A program made the position numbers and the translations under genes. Below, one piece after another: positions 45,494 through 58,078 of a stretch of 64,000 bases of DNA (the stretch's first letter is position 1; each line of letters starts with the position of its first letter). The stretch comes from Niebla homalea. Taxonomy: Eukaryota > Ascomycota > Lecanoromycetes > Lecanorales > Ramalinaceae. The notes below the pieces were generated by a model. That model worked only from the letters and a program-made list of their open reading frames with translations, had not been told where the DNA came from and ran no database searches. The DNA lies in contig JAHGAU010000049.1 of NCBI GenBank assembly GCA_019925105.1, forward strand, positions 21,026 through 85,025, written 5' to 3'.

Positions 45494-46682
45494 ACTTATA
45501 AGTTTTCACAAGGCCTAGCCTAACATTATACAAAGTAAACTTTACTTGGTACTTGCTAGTTAAACACGGGTCTTACAGTGTAATGGTTTAGCCGTTAGCC
45601 GTTAATATACTAAATATATAGGGATGAACTTACTTGTTTATTATAGATACATACATACCACTGATTGGTATTAAGCAGGCTTAATTAGAGGATTTAACTT
45701 ATAGTTAGCCTCCTGCAAGTAAACTAATAAACAGGTTATACTTAACTAATAAAATGTTCAAAGGGTAGAGCTTTTCTAAGAGATTATCTAAGGCACCCGT
45801 ACCCGTTTGTATAAGAAGTATCATTAAGTAACCATACCAAGTGCTTTACTAAGAGATTAAACTCATTCCACTTTTAAGTGGAAACAGTGGTTATAGCTTA
45901 TCTGGAGATTCCCTATCATTGACAGGGTAAAGCTAATCAACTATCTCTTGTGGGTATGTTTGGTTAACTAATTGTGAAGTAAATGTCCGTATATGACTTA
46001 GCAATATATAAGGGTAGTAAAGGTCAATATATGACTCGGCGCGGGACTTTGCGCCGCTTAGTTAAATATAAGGATAGCTCAACAAGAATCAACGGCCTAG
46101 GCCGTTGAGATAGCCTATACAAACCTTAGAGTTCTACTAGGATAGCTTTACTTTATACTCTCATTGTAGGAAACAAGACACCACCCGCAACCCTCTACCC
46201 TCGGAGGGTGGAGGGTACCGCGGGTGTTGAAAAAAGAAAAGGAAAGGACCAGAGAGTTATATGTACATAAATATGATATAGATAGGTTATAAACAGTAAA
46301 AACATTAGCAAACGACTAGATATACCTTTAATTAAGGCTTAATATATAAGTAGGTGCATATCGCCCCTTTAGGTCATTATAGCTTATATAATTTCGTTAA
46401 ACTAAGGCAAGTAGAATCTGTACTATAATTATGATATTGTAGATCTTATTAGCTTTATACAATTGTTAGTTTATACCCGCAACCCTCCGAGGGTACCGCG
46501 GGTGTAGTAGAATACACCTTAAACGTTTGTCTTTATTTTATGTTAACTCTAGAGCTTAAGATCTTAAGGCTAATATGGATATTTTATAAGAAGCGCCGCG
46601 GGATCTGCGGCGAGTAGAACAAAGTTTAATTCTGTCATTTAGTGGGGCTTTACCTATTACTATTGAGAATTTTAAGTTTAAG

Positions 46683-46717
46683 CGCCGCACCCCCGGGGGG
46701 TACGGGACTTTGCGGCG
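46683..46717 (+). repeat. 35-nt GC palindrome, second copy
   Basis: Identical to positions 4-38 over 35 nt, with unrelated flanks. The outer stem is cgccgca/tgcggcg and the inner part cccccggggggt. Confidence 0.9.
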
Positions 46718-49142
46718 ATAAATATAAACAAATAACAAGTTAAAAGTGGACTTGTCGCCTCCTATCCCCGAGGTGACAAGCAGCAATACAAATAGTTAAG
46801 GCTAATAACAGTGGAACTGGCTTATATTACCTTTTATTTCAATATTTAATATGTAGAAGAATAATAAGGGTAGGCGCGGCGCCTATGTATTAGTTTTGGA
46901 CTACTCACCGCCGCGGTGGTATAACAATAGACAACCCCTTGAAGAGTGGTAGTAGTAAAGTTTAGTTTATATCTCCCCTTTCCGCCTGTAAATAGTAATT
47001 ATATATATCTTTAAATCTAGTATAAGTCATATGTTAAGGCTTGCAGGTCAATCCCTATCATTTACAGGTAATGAAACTATTAAAAGAAAGCTTAACAAAG
47101 CTTAATGTTATTAAGGACTTGTCCCAACACACTAGTTAGTGGTAAGCTACGCTGTTGGCAAGGGAAAACCGATATATCTAGACACTTAAAAGTAACTGCC
47201 GCGGCGGCAAAGGATACATATATATGATTTAAAACATATAAAGCCAATGGTAACTATAGGTATATGCTAAGAGTTTTATACTAAACATTTTGGTGTATTG
47301 ACGCACTGTTGTCTATAAGAACAAACGGAAAGAACCTGGGTAACGGAGGGAGATATAATATTGACTTTAATGTCGCCGCGGGATCTGCGGCGGTAGGGAT
47401 TTGCTAGTATTATCCTTACTACAAAGATAGGTAAACATATATTAAGCTGGTTGATTGTCTATACAACGGCTAGCCCTTGTAAGTTGGGTGTTATGTTTAA
47501 GTTAATAGTTGTATATGGCGCATTCCTTATGATTTGGCAAGATACTTTATTCTACAGTTGCGGGTCTTATTCTCCATCTAACATAAGGCTACTACTTATA
47601 AACCTTCTATATAGGATTGTATTAAGATTAGTTAAGGAGACTATAAGTTAAAACCGATGGCTACCACAGTAACTCTTGATTATATAGAAGAGGATATCAT
47701 ACACCAATATAAGGCTATAGCTTAGTTTATACCCGGAACCCTCCGAGGGTACGGCGGGTGGTATATCTAAACATAATAGTTCACTAAAGCTATCTTTAAC
47801 TATAAGGGTTTCTCTTACTAACTTCTGCTTGTTACCTTACTTTTAGATGGCACTATTCCATTAATTAACAAGAAATCTTTGTATGAAGCGGTTTTGTCTT
47901 TGATCATATAACCATCAATAAATCTATGTATTAAGTAATATTGTGGAGCTATTCCTTTAATTAACAAGAAATCTATGTATGTAGTAGTATTATGGAGATA
48001 TATGGACCTTAAAGTTAAAACCTTTACTTTTAAGACTCTATTAGTTATTATGTTAACCCGCAACCCTCCGAGGGTCCGCGGGTGGACATGTTAGACCAAG
48101 TTAAACCTTATTAGTTTCTTTTATGTAGAATTGCACATTGTTAAGTCTAAGGCTGGTTAATCGTGAATGATTTGGTTAACGTATTAGTGTGGAGGTTGCC
48201 TAGTGTTATACATAATAGTGAAGATAGAATTAATTAATATATTAGTGGGGCGATAGCTCCTTGTTTTCTATACTATACATAACAGTAAAGATAACCTTAA
48301 CATATTATAGGGGAAGCCCTTGTGTTACCATACATAATAGTGAATGATAATTAATATAGATTGCTTCGCCGCAGATCCCGCGGCGTCTAGTTTAACCGGC
48401 GCGGCGCCGATATCTAAGGATGGTGTTATTATACACAATAGTTAATATATGGTTAATAAAGTGGCGTATAGCTCCTTGTTTTACTATACTATATATAAGA
48501 ATGAATGTTATGGTTAATATAGTGGGAATAGCCCCTTTACTAATTGCCCTTATTAAGTGTATAGTGGATATATACATAGGGTAGCTCTTGATATATTGCC
48601 TTTACTAATATATACATATACAAAAGCTATTTACTACGGTTTGCCTTTACTAAGTGTATAGGTGGAATATATACGTATACTAAGGTGGAATATATACATA
48701 AACAAAGGGTTTGAACTTCATAGATTGGCTTTACTAAGTGAAGAGTAGATATACACATATACATAGGTATTTACTTGAGATAGCCCCTTGTTTTACTATA
48801 CATAGTAGTTAAGATATGATTAAGATAATGAGGGAGAGCCCCTTGCTTTACTATACATAACAGTGAATGATTAATTAATATAATGGGGCCTATTGCCTTT
48901 ACTAAGTGTAGAAGATGAAATATATACATATACATATACAAGGGTGGAATATACATAGGTTTTTACTTGAGATAGTTCCATTACTTAGTGTAGAAGGTGG
49001 GAAGTATAGTATACAGAAACAAAGGCAATTGACTTGATAAGAGGTATAAGTAGATATGTAGATAGTATATATAGTACAATACAAAACAATACAATAAGCT
49101 AAACCTTTATATATTATATTTATAATATAATATATATACAAT

Positions 49143-49202
49143 ACACTTTTCTTTTTTTTTTCATAGAAGCTGAAAGCTTCTCTCTGAACATGAAAAAAAC
49201 AA
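49143..49202 (+). repeat. AT-rich hairpin repeat, inverted copy
   Basis: Begins acacttttc followed by poly-T and catagaagc, the reverse complement of the right end of copies 1 and 2, and closes with atgaaaaaaa. Confidence 0.75.
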
Positions 49203-50406
49203 GAAGGTTTGTCCACAGAACCCGCGGCGGGTAGTGGGATACAAGGGCAATAGAAAATCAAATATAATAAGCTATAACTAAAAGCTTCGTTAAGAACTTG
49301 TTTGCTAGATTTGGTCTAGATATATATAAATAAAGGCTACCCTGGTCGTTTGTGGGCGATTAGAGAATAAAGCTTATAATTAGATTAGATAAAAAGTATA
49401 TAATGATATTACTAAGTCAAACGCTATGAATAGTTAACATATTATAGAGGCTAATGCTATAGTAACTTTAATTTAATAATGTGGGCAAAAGGACTTTAGT
49501 TATGTTTGGCTTAGGCTATACTATGCGGTAATTAGTATGCTAGAATCTATAAGTACAAAGCTAAGCTTTAAGCTTTAGCCAATAGTGGAAAGCTATATTA
49601 CAGACAAAAATAGTATATTACACTCACAACCATCGTATATAACTTACAAGTTACTTAAAGCTAATAGTGGATAACTATATTACACTGATATTGATAGTAT
49701 ATAACTTACAAACTACTTAGAAAAGATCAGCCGTACGGCTGAACTAAGTTAGAGTAGCGAAATAAGGCAAGAGCTTTACGTAGGAATTCTCTGTTCTTTA
49801 TGCTTATCACATTAGAGGCAAACAAGGCAAGTACTTTACGTAGGAATCATATGTTAGCCAAAGTTATATTATTAGTTATAAACCTACCATAGTCCCTTCC
49901 TAAGTCAAAAAGGTAAAGAGAACCACCCCTCTGGGGTAGGATGCAGTTGTGTAGAAAACAAGGCAAACAACTTATGTCATCGGACCCCGGGGGGGTATTA
50001 ATTATAAATAAGGTGGAGGGAATCTTATGTTTTTTAGCGCCGCAAGTCCCGCGGCGAGGGTTATATTATTAGTTATAAAGCTTACTGTGGCCCTTTCCTA
50101 AGTAAAAAAGGTAAATAACCACCCCTCTGGGGTAGGAGGCCATTATGTGGAAACAAGGCAAGGGAACTTATAAATCTAGCTGCCGCCGCGGCATCTTAGT
50201 TAACTATAATTATACATATCAAGGTATACCCGTAATGTTTAGCTAATACCTAATATATATAATACATACAATAGTGTATAACAAATAGAAAACCTAAGTA
50301 CTTTCCTTTATATTCTTAGTGTACGGCTATCAATGTATCTATTGCTATATATAAGTAATGTAGAACTAAGAGCTATTGTAAGCATTATATAATTAATACA
50401 CATATA

Positions 50407-50470
50407 ACACACTTTTCTTTTTTTTTTCATAGAAGCCGGAGGATTCTGCCTGTAAATGAAAAAAAACAAC
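50407..50470 (+). repeat. AT-rich hairpin repeat, second inverted copy
   Basis: Same organisation as 49143-49202, with a diverged inner stem (agaagccggaggattct). Confidence 0.7.
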
Positions 50471-52015
50471 ACCCGGATATGCGGCGGGTAGAGGTTTAGA
50501 AGCAACTTTTAATAGAGTAGTACCAACCTTGTATAATAGTAAAAGTGTAAAAGCTAAAATAAATGATAGCAATATAACATGGAAATCTTAGTACCCGCAT
50601 ATGCGGCGGGTGGGCAATACTACTCCAAATATGATGAGATATGTTACTTTGGCTAACTACTAAGACTAATACTAAGATTACTATAACCTAAAAGTTAATA
50701 AGGTTAAGCTTAATAACAGTCATGTTGTGCAACAAGCGGATAGTACCACCATTAAAAAGGAAAAGGAAAATGAAGAGATGATAGCAGAATTAGAGGGAAA
50801 CGCACTTGGATACGCAAAACGGAAAAAAAAAAAGGAGAATAATAACGTTAATCAAGGCATACGTCTATAGTTGTTGTAGTTGTTGTTTAATGTCATATGT
50901 TGTTTAATAATTAAGTTAAATGCGCTTGATGATCAGGTATTTATTTTTAGGTAGCATTAGGGGCCAAGGTAGTATTTAATTAACATATAACCTAGAAGTA
51001 GAGGCAGAAGTTTAAAGAAAAACAAGGCTATAGGACCAAGGGGAAGGGGACACACCAAACAAATAATAATAATAATAATATCAAGCCTATGTCTCCTATA
51101 AAGCGGGATATGCTACAAAATTAAAAAGAATACCCGCGGCGGGTAAGAGAAAACAACCGCGTTTAACCAGGGCCACCGCGGCGGTGGTGGATTAGCATAG
51201 AGCTCTACTAATAAAAAGAGGAAAACAAGCGTATATAACTAGGGAATGTCTGAAGTTATATTAGAAAGCAGATAAGCCTAAAAGGAACCTGAGGTGGGCA
51301 CAAACGGGCGTCATTAACATCAAATCTTACTTTAACATATAAGTGGTAGTCTTGATGATCGATAACAGCCGCACGAACCTTAAAACTAAACGATAAACTA
51401 AAGATATGTAAATCGGTAATATCAATGAAGACTAACCGTGGTTTATAACGGTCATTTATAGTATAAGTATAGTCAACCGCACGGAGAAAGGGGTTAGCCA
51501 AAGAAAACAAAGCTATAGAACCAAGGGGACACGCCAACAAATAGTAACAATTAAAATAGAAAAAGAGAGAGAATAAACAAGAGCATTTAACTAGGGGGGA
51601 TCAGCATATAGAAAAATAAGACCCGCCGAACCCTCAACCCTCGGAGGGTACGGAGGGTAAGGGTAGCGCATTTAACCAAGGTGGATCCACATTCTGCTCC
51701 TAAATGATAAGGAAAAAGAGAAAATGATAAGATTTAACTAGGGGTGGCAACAGGTAATATACCTTAAATAGAAAGGACACCGCGGCGGTGGAAGGGAAAA
51801 GCAAGGGGAAAAGGAAGAGATGATAGAATTATATGAACCCGCGGGATCTGCGGGTAGATGATAAAAAACAATAGAGATTGACTACATACTGTACAATATG
51901 ATGATATGAATTATCAACTCACCATTTATAAGAGATACACTAAGCTTTCTTATAGATAAACAGAATGTATTGTCGACCGATATTACTTAGGATAGCGCTT
52001 ATGTATAGCAATTAG

Positions 52016-52088
52016 GTGGTTATAGTTCAATAGGTAGAGCAACTGTATGTGGAGCAGAATGTTCCCTGTTCAAATCAGGGTATCCACC
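52016..52088 (+). tRNA. trnH(gug): tRNA-His (GUG)
   Basis: The anticodon loop ATGTGGA gives GUG. The T arm is CCCTG-TTCAAAT-CAGGG. An extra encoded G at 52015 can pair with C52088, matching the G-1:C73 identity pair of tRNA-His. Confidence 0.9.
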
Positions 52089-52137
52089 CATCCATCCGAC
52101 GTCTAAACATTAAGCAGAATTCATAGGTTTCCTCTTG

Positions 52138-52210
52138 GCTAGGATAGTTCAATTGGTTAGAACATTAATTTCATGCGTTAAGAATGAGAATTCAAGTTTC
52201 TCTCCTAGCT
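52138..52210 (+). tRNA. trnM(cau): tRNA-Met (CAU), copy 3
   Basis: The acceptor pair is GCTAGGA/TCCTAGC. The stem TTAAT/GTTAA closes loop TTCATGC, giving CAU. With three CAU tRNAs, one may be the lysidine-modified tRNA reading AUA. Confidence 0.92.
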
Positions 52211-52314
52211 AAAACAGGCTAATTAAACCAGGGCCGGCGCCGATAATGCATAAAGCATAAAGCATAAAGCTATACCTAGTTTATAAAAAGATAAGTTCTA
52301 TTCCTAGAAAACCG

Positions 52315-54114
52315 GTGATTATATTTTCATTATTATTCATATTACTATCTAATGCCGTCACATCAAGACGAGACAAATCAATTTATTATTCAAAACAAAC
52401 GATTATCGTTATGGTTATATCCGTAATAATAACCTTAAACAACTTAGACATTTTATTATTGGGTAAAGGTATAGCGCTATACGGAGGTTTATTTTATGCA
52501 TCAGCTATAACACAAAGTTTTCAAATGTTTATATTTGTTATTTGTGGTGCAATCTTACTATTAACAGGTTTTTACACAAGGAAAGTATGACACAGAAACT
52601 ATTCTAGTTTATTCGGTTTAGCCCTTCAAAAGGTTAATTATCATAATACAAATGTAACAGGCAAAATGGCACAAAGCTATAAAATCATCGAATATCCCTT
52701 AATACTATTATTTATAATAACGGGAGGTGTAACATTGGTTTCATGTAGTGATATTGTATCAATATTTTTATCTATAGAGTTGCAAAGCTACGGTTTATAC
52801 TTGCTATCTACAATATATAGGGATTCAGAACTATCCACATCAGCAGGTCTTACTTATTTTTTATTAGGGGGGCTATCCTCTTGTTTTATACTATTAGGTA
52901 CAAGTTTATTATACGGAAATTATGGTACAACAAACATAGATGGTTTGGCTATAATAAACAAGATATCAAACACGCCAATTGCACTTGGTCCCCACGCCAC
53001 CCTCGGAGGGTATGGGGGTGAATCGGAAACTAAACCTTTTTATATGAATATATCATTACTGGTTATGTCCGTAGGTTTTCTCTTTAAGATTTCAGCTGCA
53101 CCATTTCATTTCTGAAGTCCAGATGTATACGACGCAATCCCAACGGTAGTAACAACATTTGTGGCGATAATACCTAAGATTTCAATACTAATATTTTTAT
53201 TTGGAATTGCAACTATTACATACAATGTAACGGCTACAACTTATAGTAGCGGAGTGTATGATTTTGACTGAAAAGAAGGCTTAGCCCTTAGTTCTTTAGC
53301 TTCTTTTATTATTGGAACTGTTTTAGGCTTAACACAAACAAGAATTAAAAGGCTTTTCGCTTATAGTACTATCTCACACTTAGGTTTCTTAATTTTGGCT
53401 ATAAGTATTGGTACTCTTGAGTCAACAAAGGCTTTTATGTTCTATTTAATACAATACACGATAACTAATCTTAATGCATTTGTTATATTAGTATTGATCG
53501 GATCCTCCTTGTATACCTATACTTATCGTGGACCTTTAAAAGATACCGGCGCGGCGCCGACGTATAAAAACTTGCAAGACAAGAGCAATTCGCCTATTCA
53601 ACTAATAAGTCAATTAAAGGGTTATTATTATATAAACTCCGCATTGGCCTTCTGTTTAGTTATAACCTTGTTTTCATTTATAGGTATACCGCCACTAATG
53701 GGATTCTTTGCAAAACAAATGGTTTTGTCTTCAGCTTTAGATAGCGGATATTATTTTTTAACATTTGTTGCCATTATTACTAGTGTAATCAGCGCAAGTT
53801 ACTACCTTTATGTTATAAAACAAATAGCTTTAGATAAAGCAGATTATATATTAGATAATAGCATGGCAAAATTAATTCTACTTGCAAGTGCTAGCCCTAT
53901 TGTTTCTGGTAGACCCGGAACCCCCTACCCTCCGAGGGTGGAGGGTACGGCGGGTGGAGCATATCTTGAGTTTAACATCCACAATATTAAAACTTCAAGT
54001 CCTTTTAGCTTATTAGTATCTACATTAACTTTAATAACCTTACTTTTTATGTATGAGCCGGCCAACTTATTAAATCTCGTCTCCATATTGGGGCTTATCA
54101 CCACAAATACTTAA
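52315..54114 (+). CDS. nad2: NADH dehydrogenase subunit 2
   Basis: ND2 is an antiporter-like proton-pumping subunit of complex I. The start is taken as GTG 52315 (read as Met; [14 protein letters not shown]), because no ATG precedes the conserved part. The frame ends TAA at 54112, 599 residues. Conserved features are [17 protein letters not shown] (about residue 149 on), the [10 protein letters not shown] helix, [20 protein letters not shown] and the [16 protein letters not shown] lysine/histidine region. Three GC elements are read in frame: residues about 227-236, about 411-415 (TGAAP) and about 533-549. All lie in hydrophilic loops. The TAA stop is followed immediately by the ATG of nad3, so the two are almost certainly co-transcribed. 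Confidence 0.94.
52996..53025 (+). repeat. in-frame GC element 1 in nad2
   Basis: Contains the palindrome ACCCTCGGAGGGT, also common in the spacers, within a loop-coding segment. Confidence 0.85.
53548..53558 (+). repeat. in-frame GC element 2 in nad2
   Basis: GGCGC-G-GCGCC with complementary C/G outer bases, read as part of TGAAP. Confidence 0.88.
53913..53957 (+). repeat. in-frame double-hairpin element 3 in nad2
   Basis: An outer ACCCG/CGGGT stem surrounds CCCTACCCTCCGAGGGTGGAGGG. The same element occurs in spacers, for example near 7765, 24003, 27255 and 57563. It adds about 15 residues rich in Pro and Gly. Confidence 0.88.
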
Positions 54115-54531
54115 ATGAACACTATAACAATATATCTTTTTTTTGTTCCACTCTTGGCTTTTATCTTACTTTTTGTTAATCTAGCTTTTGCTTCACATAA
54201 TCCATACCCCGAAAAGAACAACGTTTTTGAATGTGGGTTTACATCTTTCTTTGGTCAAAATAGAACACAATTCAGTATTTCTTTCTTCATCTTTGCCTTA
54301 CTATTCCTTTTATTTGACTTAGAAATTCTTTTAGTGTATCCTTATCTTCTAAGTGCTTATCTGATCAGTTCATACGGTTTAACAATTGTACTTATTTTTT
54401 TACTAGCCTTAACCTTAGGATTTGCCTTTGAATTAGGTAAAAAAGCGTTATCTATTGATAGTAGACAAACATCCCAAACGCACTACCCGCCTATACCTCA
54501 TGCATTAGCAGACTTACCGTTACAAAAGTAG
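54115..54531 (+). CDS. nad3: NADH dehydrogenase subunit 3
   Basis: ND3 is a small membrane subunit of complex I. The 138-residue frame begins with ATG directly after the nad2 stop. It contains the conserved loop EKNNVFECGF with the redox-sensitive Cys, followed by FFIFALLFLLFDLEILLVYPY and a last helix (ALTLGFAFELGKKAL). The C-terminal tail after GKKAL is somewhat longer than common. No GC insertion is present. Confidence 0.97.
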   Translation: MNTITIYLFFVPLLAFILLFVNLAFASHNPYPEKNNVFECGFTSFFGQNRTQFSISFFIFALLFLLFDLEILLVYPYLLSAYLISSYGLTIVLIFLLALTLGFAFELGKKALSIDSRQTSQTHYPPIPHALADLPLQK

Positions 54532-57500
54532 AGCATATCACTTGTAATGCCTTGTTCATGCTATAATAACAAAACACAGGAGCTATGCTAATAAATAAAA
54601 CAATATAGCTACTTAGAGTTATAGCTAAAAAGGTAAAGTTAAACACGGTCATTAATGCGTCGGCCCCGCCCCGGTTGCCTTAAATTCAGGGAGTTTCTAC
54701 TTTACGGCTTGTTGCACTTGGTTATTTTCGTGTGTTACATTTATAGCTGATAAACTAAGATAGCTTTTAGGTATTGTAGTCATATTCCGCTCTTTTTGGT
54801 TGGTCTAGGCATTCGTTTTACAGTACCCATGGTAGGTTTGGGGTTATAGCTGACGAAATCTTAAGTAGTTTGCGCATATTAAACCTTGATCCCTAATGCA
54901 CCAGCAGACTCTTATAAGTAGGACCCTAAGTCGTAACTGGAGGTTTCAATGGACCCTTAACCTTATTTGTAATTCCAAAGAGGTACCCGCATATTACATA
55001 TATAGCGTAGGACTTACTAGTTATGATTTTTCTTTGCCTACCCGGAACCCCCGAGGGTACGGCGGGTGGAGACTTTCAGTAAGAAAAATCATTAAAAAAA
55101 AAAGTAAATTTGGTTAATTACTATCATTATCTGCATCTTTATATAGTGTTAGACTTGGTTAATAGGCAATAACCCAAGGGGAACTGGGCATATATCTTAC
55201 TAGTTAAATTGTGTTTAGCTTGTACCCTAGTTCTTTCTTAAGGTTCAAGGCGCGGCGCCTAGCTCTACATATTTACCTTTGTATTAGACTTATCCACACT
55301 CTGGGCAAAGGTAAGTGCATTCCTTATATATAGCTGCTTAAAACTTCAACCATACTGGTTTACCTTCTTTTAAGTTAAATGCGTTTGTTGTTTGTACGAA
55401 TGACGGTTTAGCTTTAATGTTTTAGTCGCCGCGGCGGCGGTGTAAATATAAGCATTTCTTAATGGTTAATTAGCTCTTTTGGGCTTACAATAATTGCGTG
55501 CTAATGCCAAGAGGAAACCGCCACCTTTTTTAAAATAGTTGTAAGGGTGTACTAGCAAATCTGGTTATAGAAATATACGTATTAAACTTAGAATTTACTA
55601 TAATAGCCTTATTCATTGAACCCCCATACCCTCCGTACCCTCCACCCGCGGACCCTCGGAGGGTTGCGGGTAGTATCTAATAAACAGAGTGATCCTGGTC
55701 CTAGTCCTAGTAGCCTGTTTCCTGCATACAAAGCACCACCCGATGGGTTGTTCTTTTTCTTATAATGCAAGTACTTTATTAGAGATTTATCTTTTTTTAC
55801 TTCTATAGAATAGCCTTGGCTAAGTAAAAAAGATAAGAGTATAGCTATGTATTAATATCTAAGCGTGTACAAGTTCTTATAAGAATTGTATATATATGTT
55901 AGGCAACAACTTGTAACAATCTTTGTTGGATAATTTATAATTAACTGAGGCTAAGTGTGGTGCAATCTTACTCTTTTAAAGTATCGCCGCGGGATCTGCG
56001 GCGTTTAAATTAATATGTAAGATACATAAAGAAGTCTATAGCTAAAGAGGCTGTTTCTTCCTTATATTCTTCAGCTAAGCATAAGCCAGATAGAACTAAG
56101 AGGGGCTTACCTTGGTGTTTATAAAAATCTATATATTATAAGCATAGTACTTGGTTAAACACACATGATGTTTATGTTAGTAGGTAGCCAGCTAAAAGAT
56201 TCAATGGTAAGGCCGGCTGGATCAATGCTAATGGTTATCCGGAGAGAGATATAACAATAGTGGTTCCTGTAGAAGTATCTTCCTATAACCCCCTTTAATC
56301 TAAGTATTCGACTTGTGGCTATACAACAATTAAATAGGTTGGCGTTATCTTATTTTATATTACGTAAAGGCGCGGCGCCTTCCTCTTAATTCTCTATTTT
56401 AGTTATTGCCATGTAAACTTTATGATAATCTATACTAAGAGATACAGGCATGTTTTTACAAAGAGTATTGTTCTCGGTTTGTCGGCGGGGGGATATGCGC
56501 CGGTTAGTGTTTATAGCAAACCTACCTAATAAGCTGTGGTTTTGACTAGGGCTATAGGTATAACTAATCAAAGCTATTTGTTATTAACTACTTAGTAATA
56601 CTGCCTTGTTAATCTAACATAATATAACCTATTTACTCTTAGAGCTAGCTCTATCTATCTGTTTAACCATTAGTAAGTCTTATCTTATCGTTTCTTAGTA
56701 CATATATGAGTTTATCCTCCCCTACTAGACTACAATTTAAGAATCCTAGTCCTATGCCTACATATTTAACATATGCTAATAACCCTTTAGGTTGGTGTAG
56801 TGGAATGTGGGTGTTTCTGTTGATTTATCTATAACCCTGCAATAAGGGCTATACGGGTGTTAATAAGTTTTTTTATACATATGTCTATTACTAGTTTAGT
56901 GGCCAGGGCGGCCATATAATAAAAGAATAAAGTATACATAATTATATAGAATTTAACTTGGGACACTATAGTTTAATATTTAGACTACATAACCCGCAAG
57001 TCCCGCGGGGACATGTGTGGTATTATTTATATCTAAGTATAGTAATATTCAACGGATACTGCTTAGCCTTTGATTTAGGTTACTATTATATAGTATATCT
57101 CTATATATACGGTATACACTTATAAAAACAATAAAGCTAGAAACAAGCACAATTACTCTCGGCGCCGCGCCGGGCCTAATTATTATCTAAAACAAGAAGG
57201 TTATACCACCCCTCTGGGGTACAACTGATAAACTTATTAAGCTAACTATTAAGTAAGTACTACCCTATCAGTTATTACTGTGGACTATCATTCTTACAAG
57301 GGATATATACCATTTATTACATCAAGGAATAGGACTTAGTTATACAATAATGTGTGTATCATTGCCAATATAAAGGTGAAAACCTTAAGTTTCTTGTAGC
57401 TTGTTTTTTGATAGTATGAATGCTGGCCTAAAGCCAAAAGATATGTATATATATAGAATATAACTTGATATAACTTAGGGAGGGAGGAAGGGCAAAGTAG

Positions 57501-58078
57501 GGTATTACTAATAGGTTTAGCTCTACGTTTAACTATAAAAGATTTTCCTTTTTATTCACAGCACCCGGAACCCCCCTACCCTCCGAGGGTGGAGGGGTCG
57601 GCGGGTCTGAAAGCCCCTACAAAAGAAAAAGGAAGATCAAAGCTAGCATATTTAGGTTGGTATCCGGATTAATAGTTTAATTTGTAGAAAGTAGGCGTTT
57701 TGTGCCCCTTTGTAGATAGAATTATTTATACACTTAGTTACGAACTATGCAAGTTAAATACTTAGTTAATTACTTACCCGGAACCCTCCGAGGGTACGGC
57801 GGGTGTTAATCCTTTTCATATCTTTGTTTCGCAACGATGTAAAGCAAGTAAAAGCTTATCATTATAGCTAATTGTGGATGTCTCTTTGGGATGTGGGGCA
57901 ACAAGACAATAGCACCTATAAAACAAGTATTAAGTGGAAACAAGGCAACTATAATAAGTGAATAGTACTTAACAATCTTCAATAACAAAGCAGATAGTTC
58001 TTTATAAATACGCTTATTTATGTGGGAATGCTAAGTATTGGACTTATACAACAACACAGTTAAAACTTTACAAATTAA
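54532..58078 (+). other. 3.5-kb non-coding spacer, nad3 to nad4L
   Basis: No gene is recognised. GC elements lie near 55040-55070, 55249-55259, 55424-55440, 55620-55672, 55984-56004, 56369-56379, 56480-56501, 56993-57010, 57161-57171, 57563-57606 and 57778-57805. The short open frames contain such elements and match no family I know. Confidence 0.75.

Larger units (their letters stand above)
45494..52014 (+). other. 6.5-kb gene-free region of dispersed repeats
   Basis: No gene is recognised. AT-rich repeats (tatacatagtgt, actatacataatagtgaa, gccccttgttttacta near 48180-48900) are mixed with GC elements (46020-46056, 46185-46225, 46473-46503, 46590-46613, 46683-46717, 46873-46883, 47371-47391, 47736-47761, 48058-48083, 48366-48408, 50038-50057, 51602-51660). 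The paired phrase accacccctctggggtagga(g/t)gc recurs near 49921 and 50116. Confidence 0.75.

Noticed and set aside
45565..45600. tRNA-like string ggtcttacagtgtaatggtttagc
   Set aside because: No T arm or acceptor complement follows; only a D-arm-like match.
47451..47651. 66-codon open frame in the gene-free region
   Set aside because: No recognisable domain; comparable frames occur by chance at this density in 16 kb of AT-rich sequence.
48902..49261. 119-codon minus-strand open frame
   Set aside because: It spans the AT-rich hairpin repeat (poly-K/poly-F codons) and has no conserved motif.
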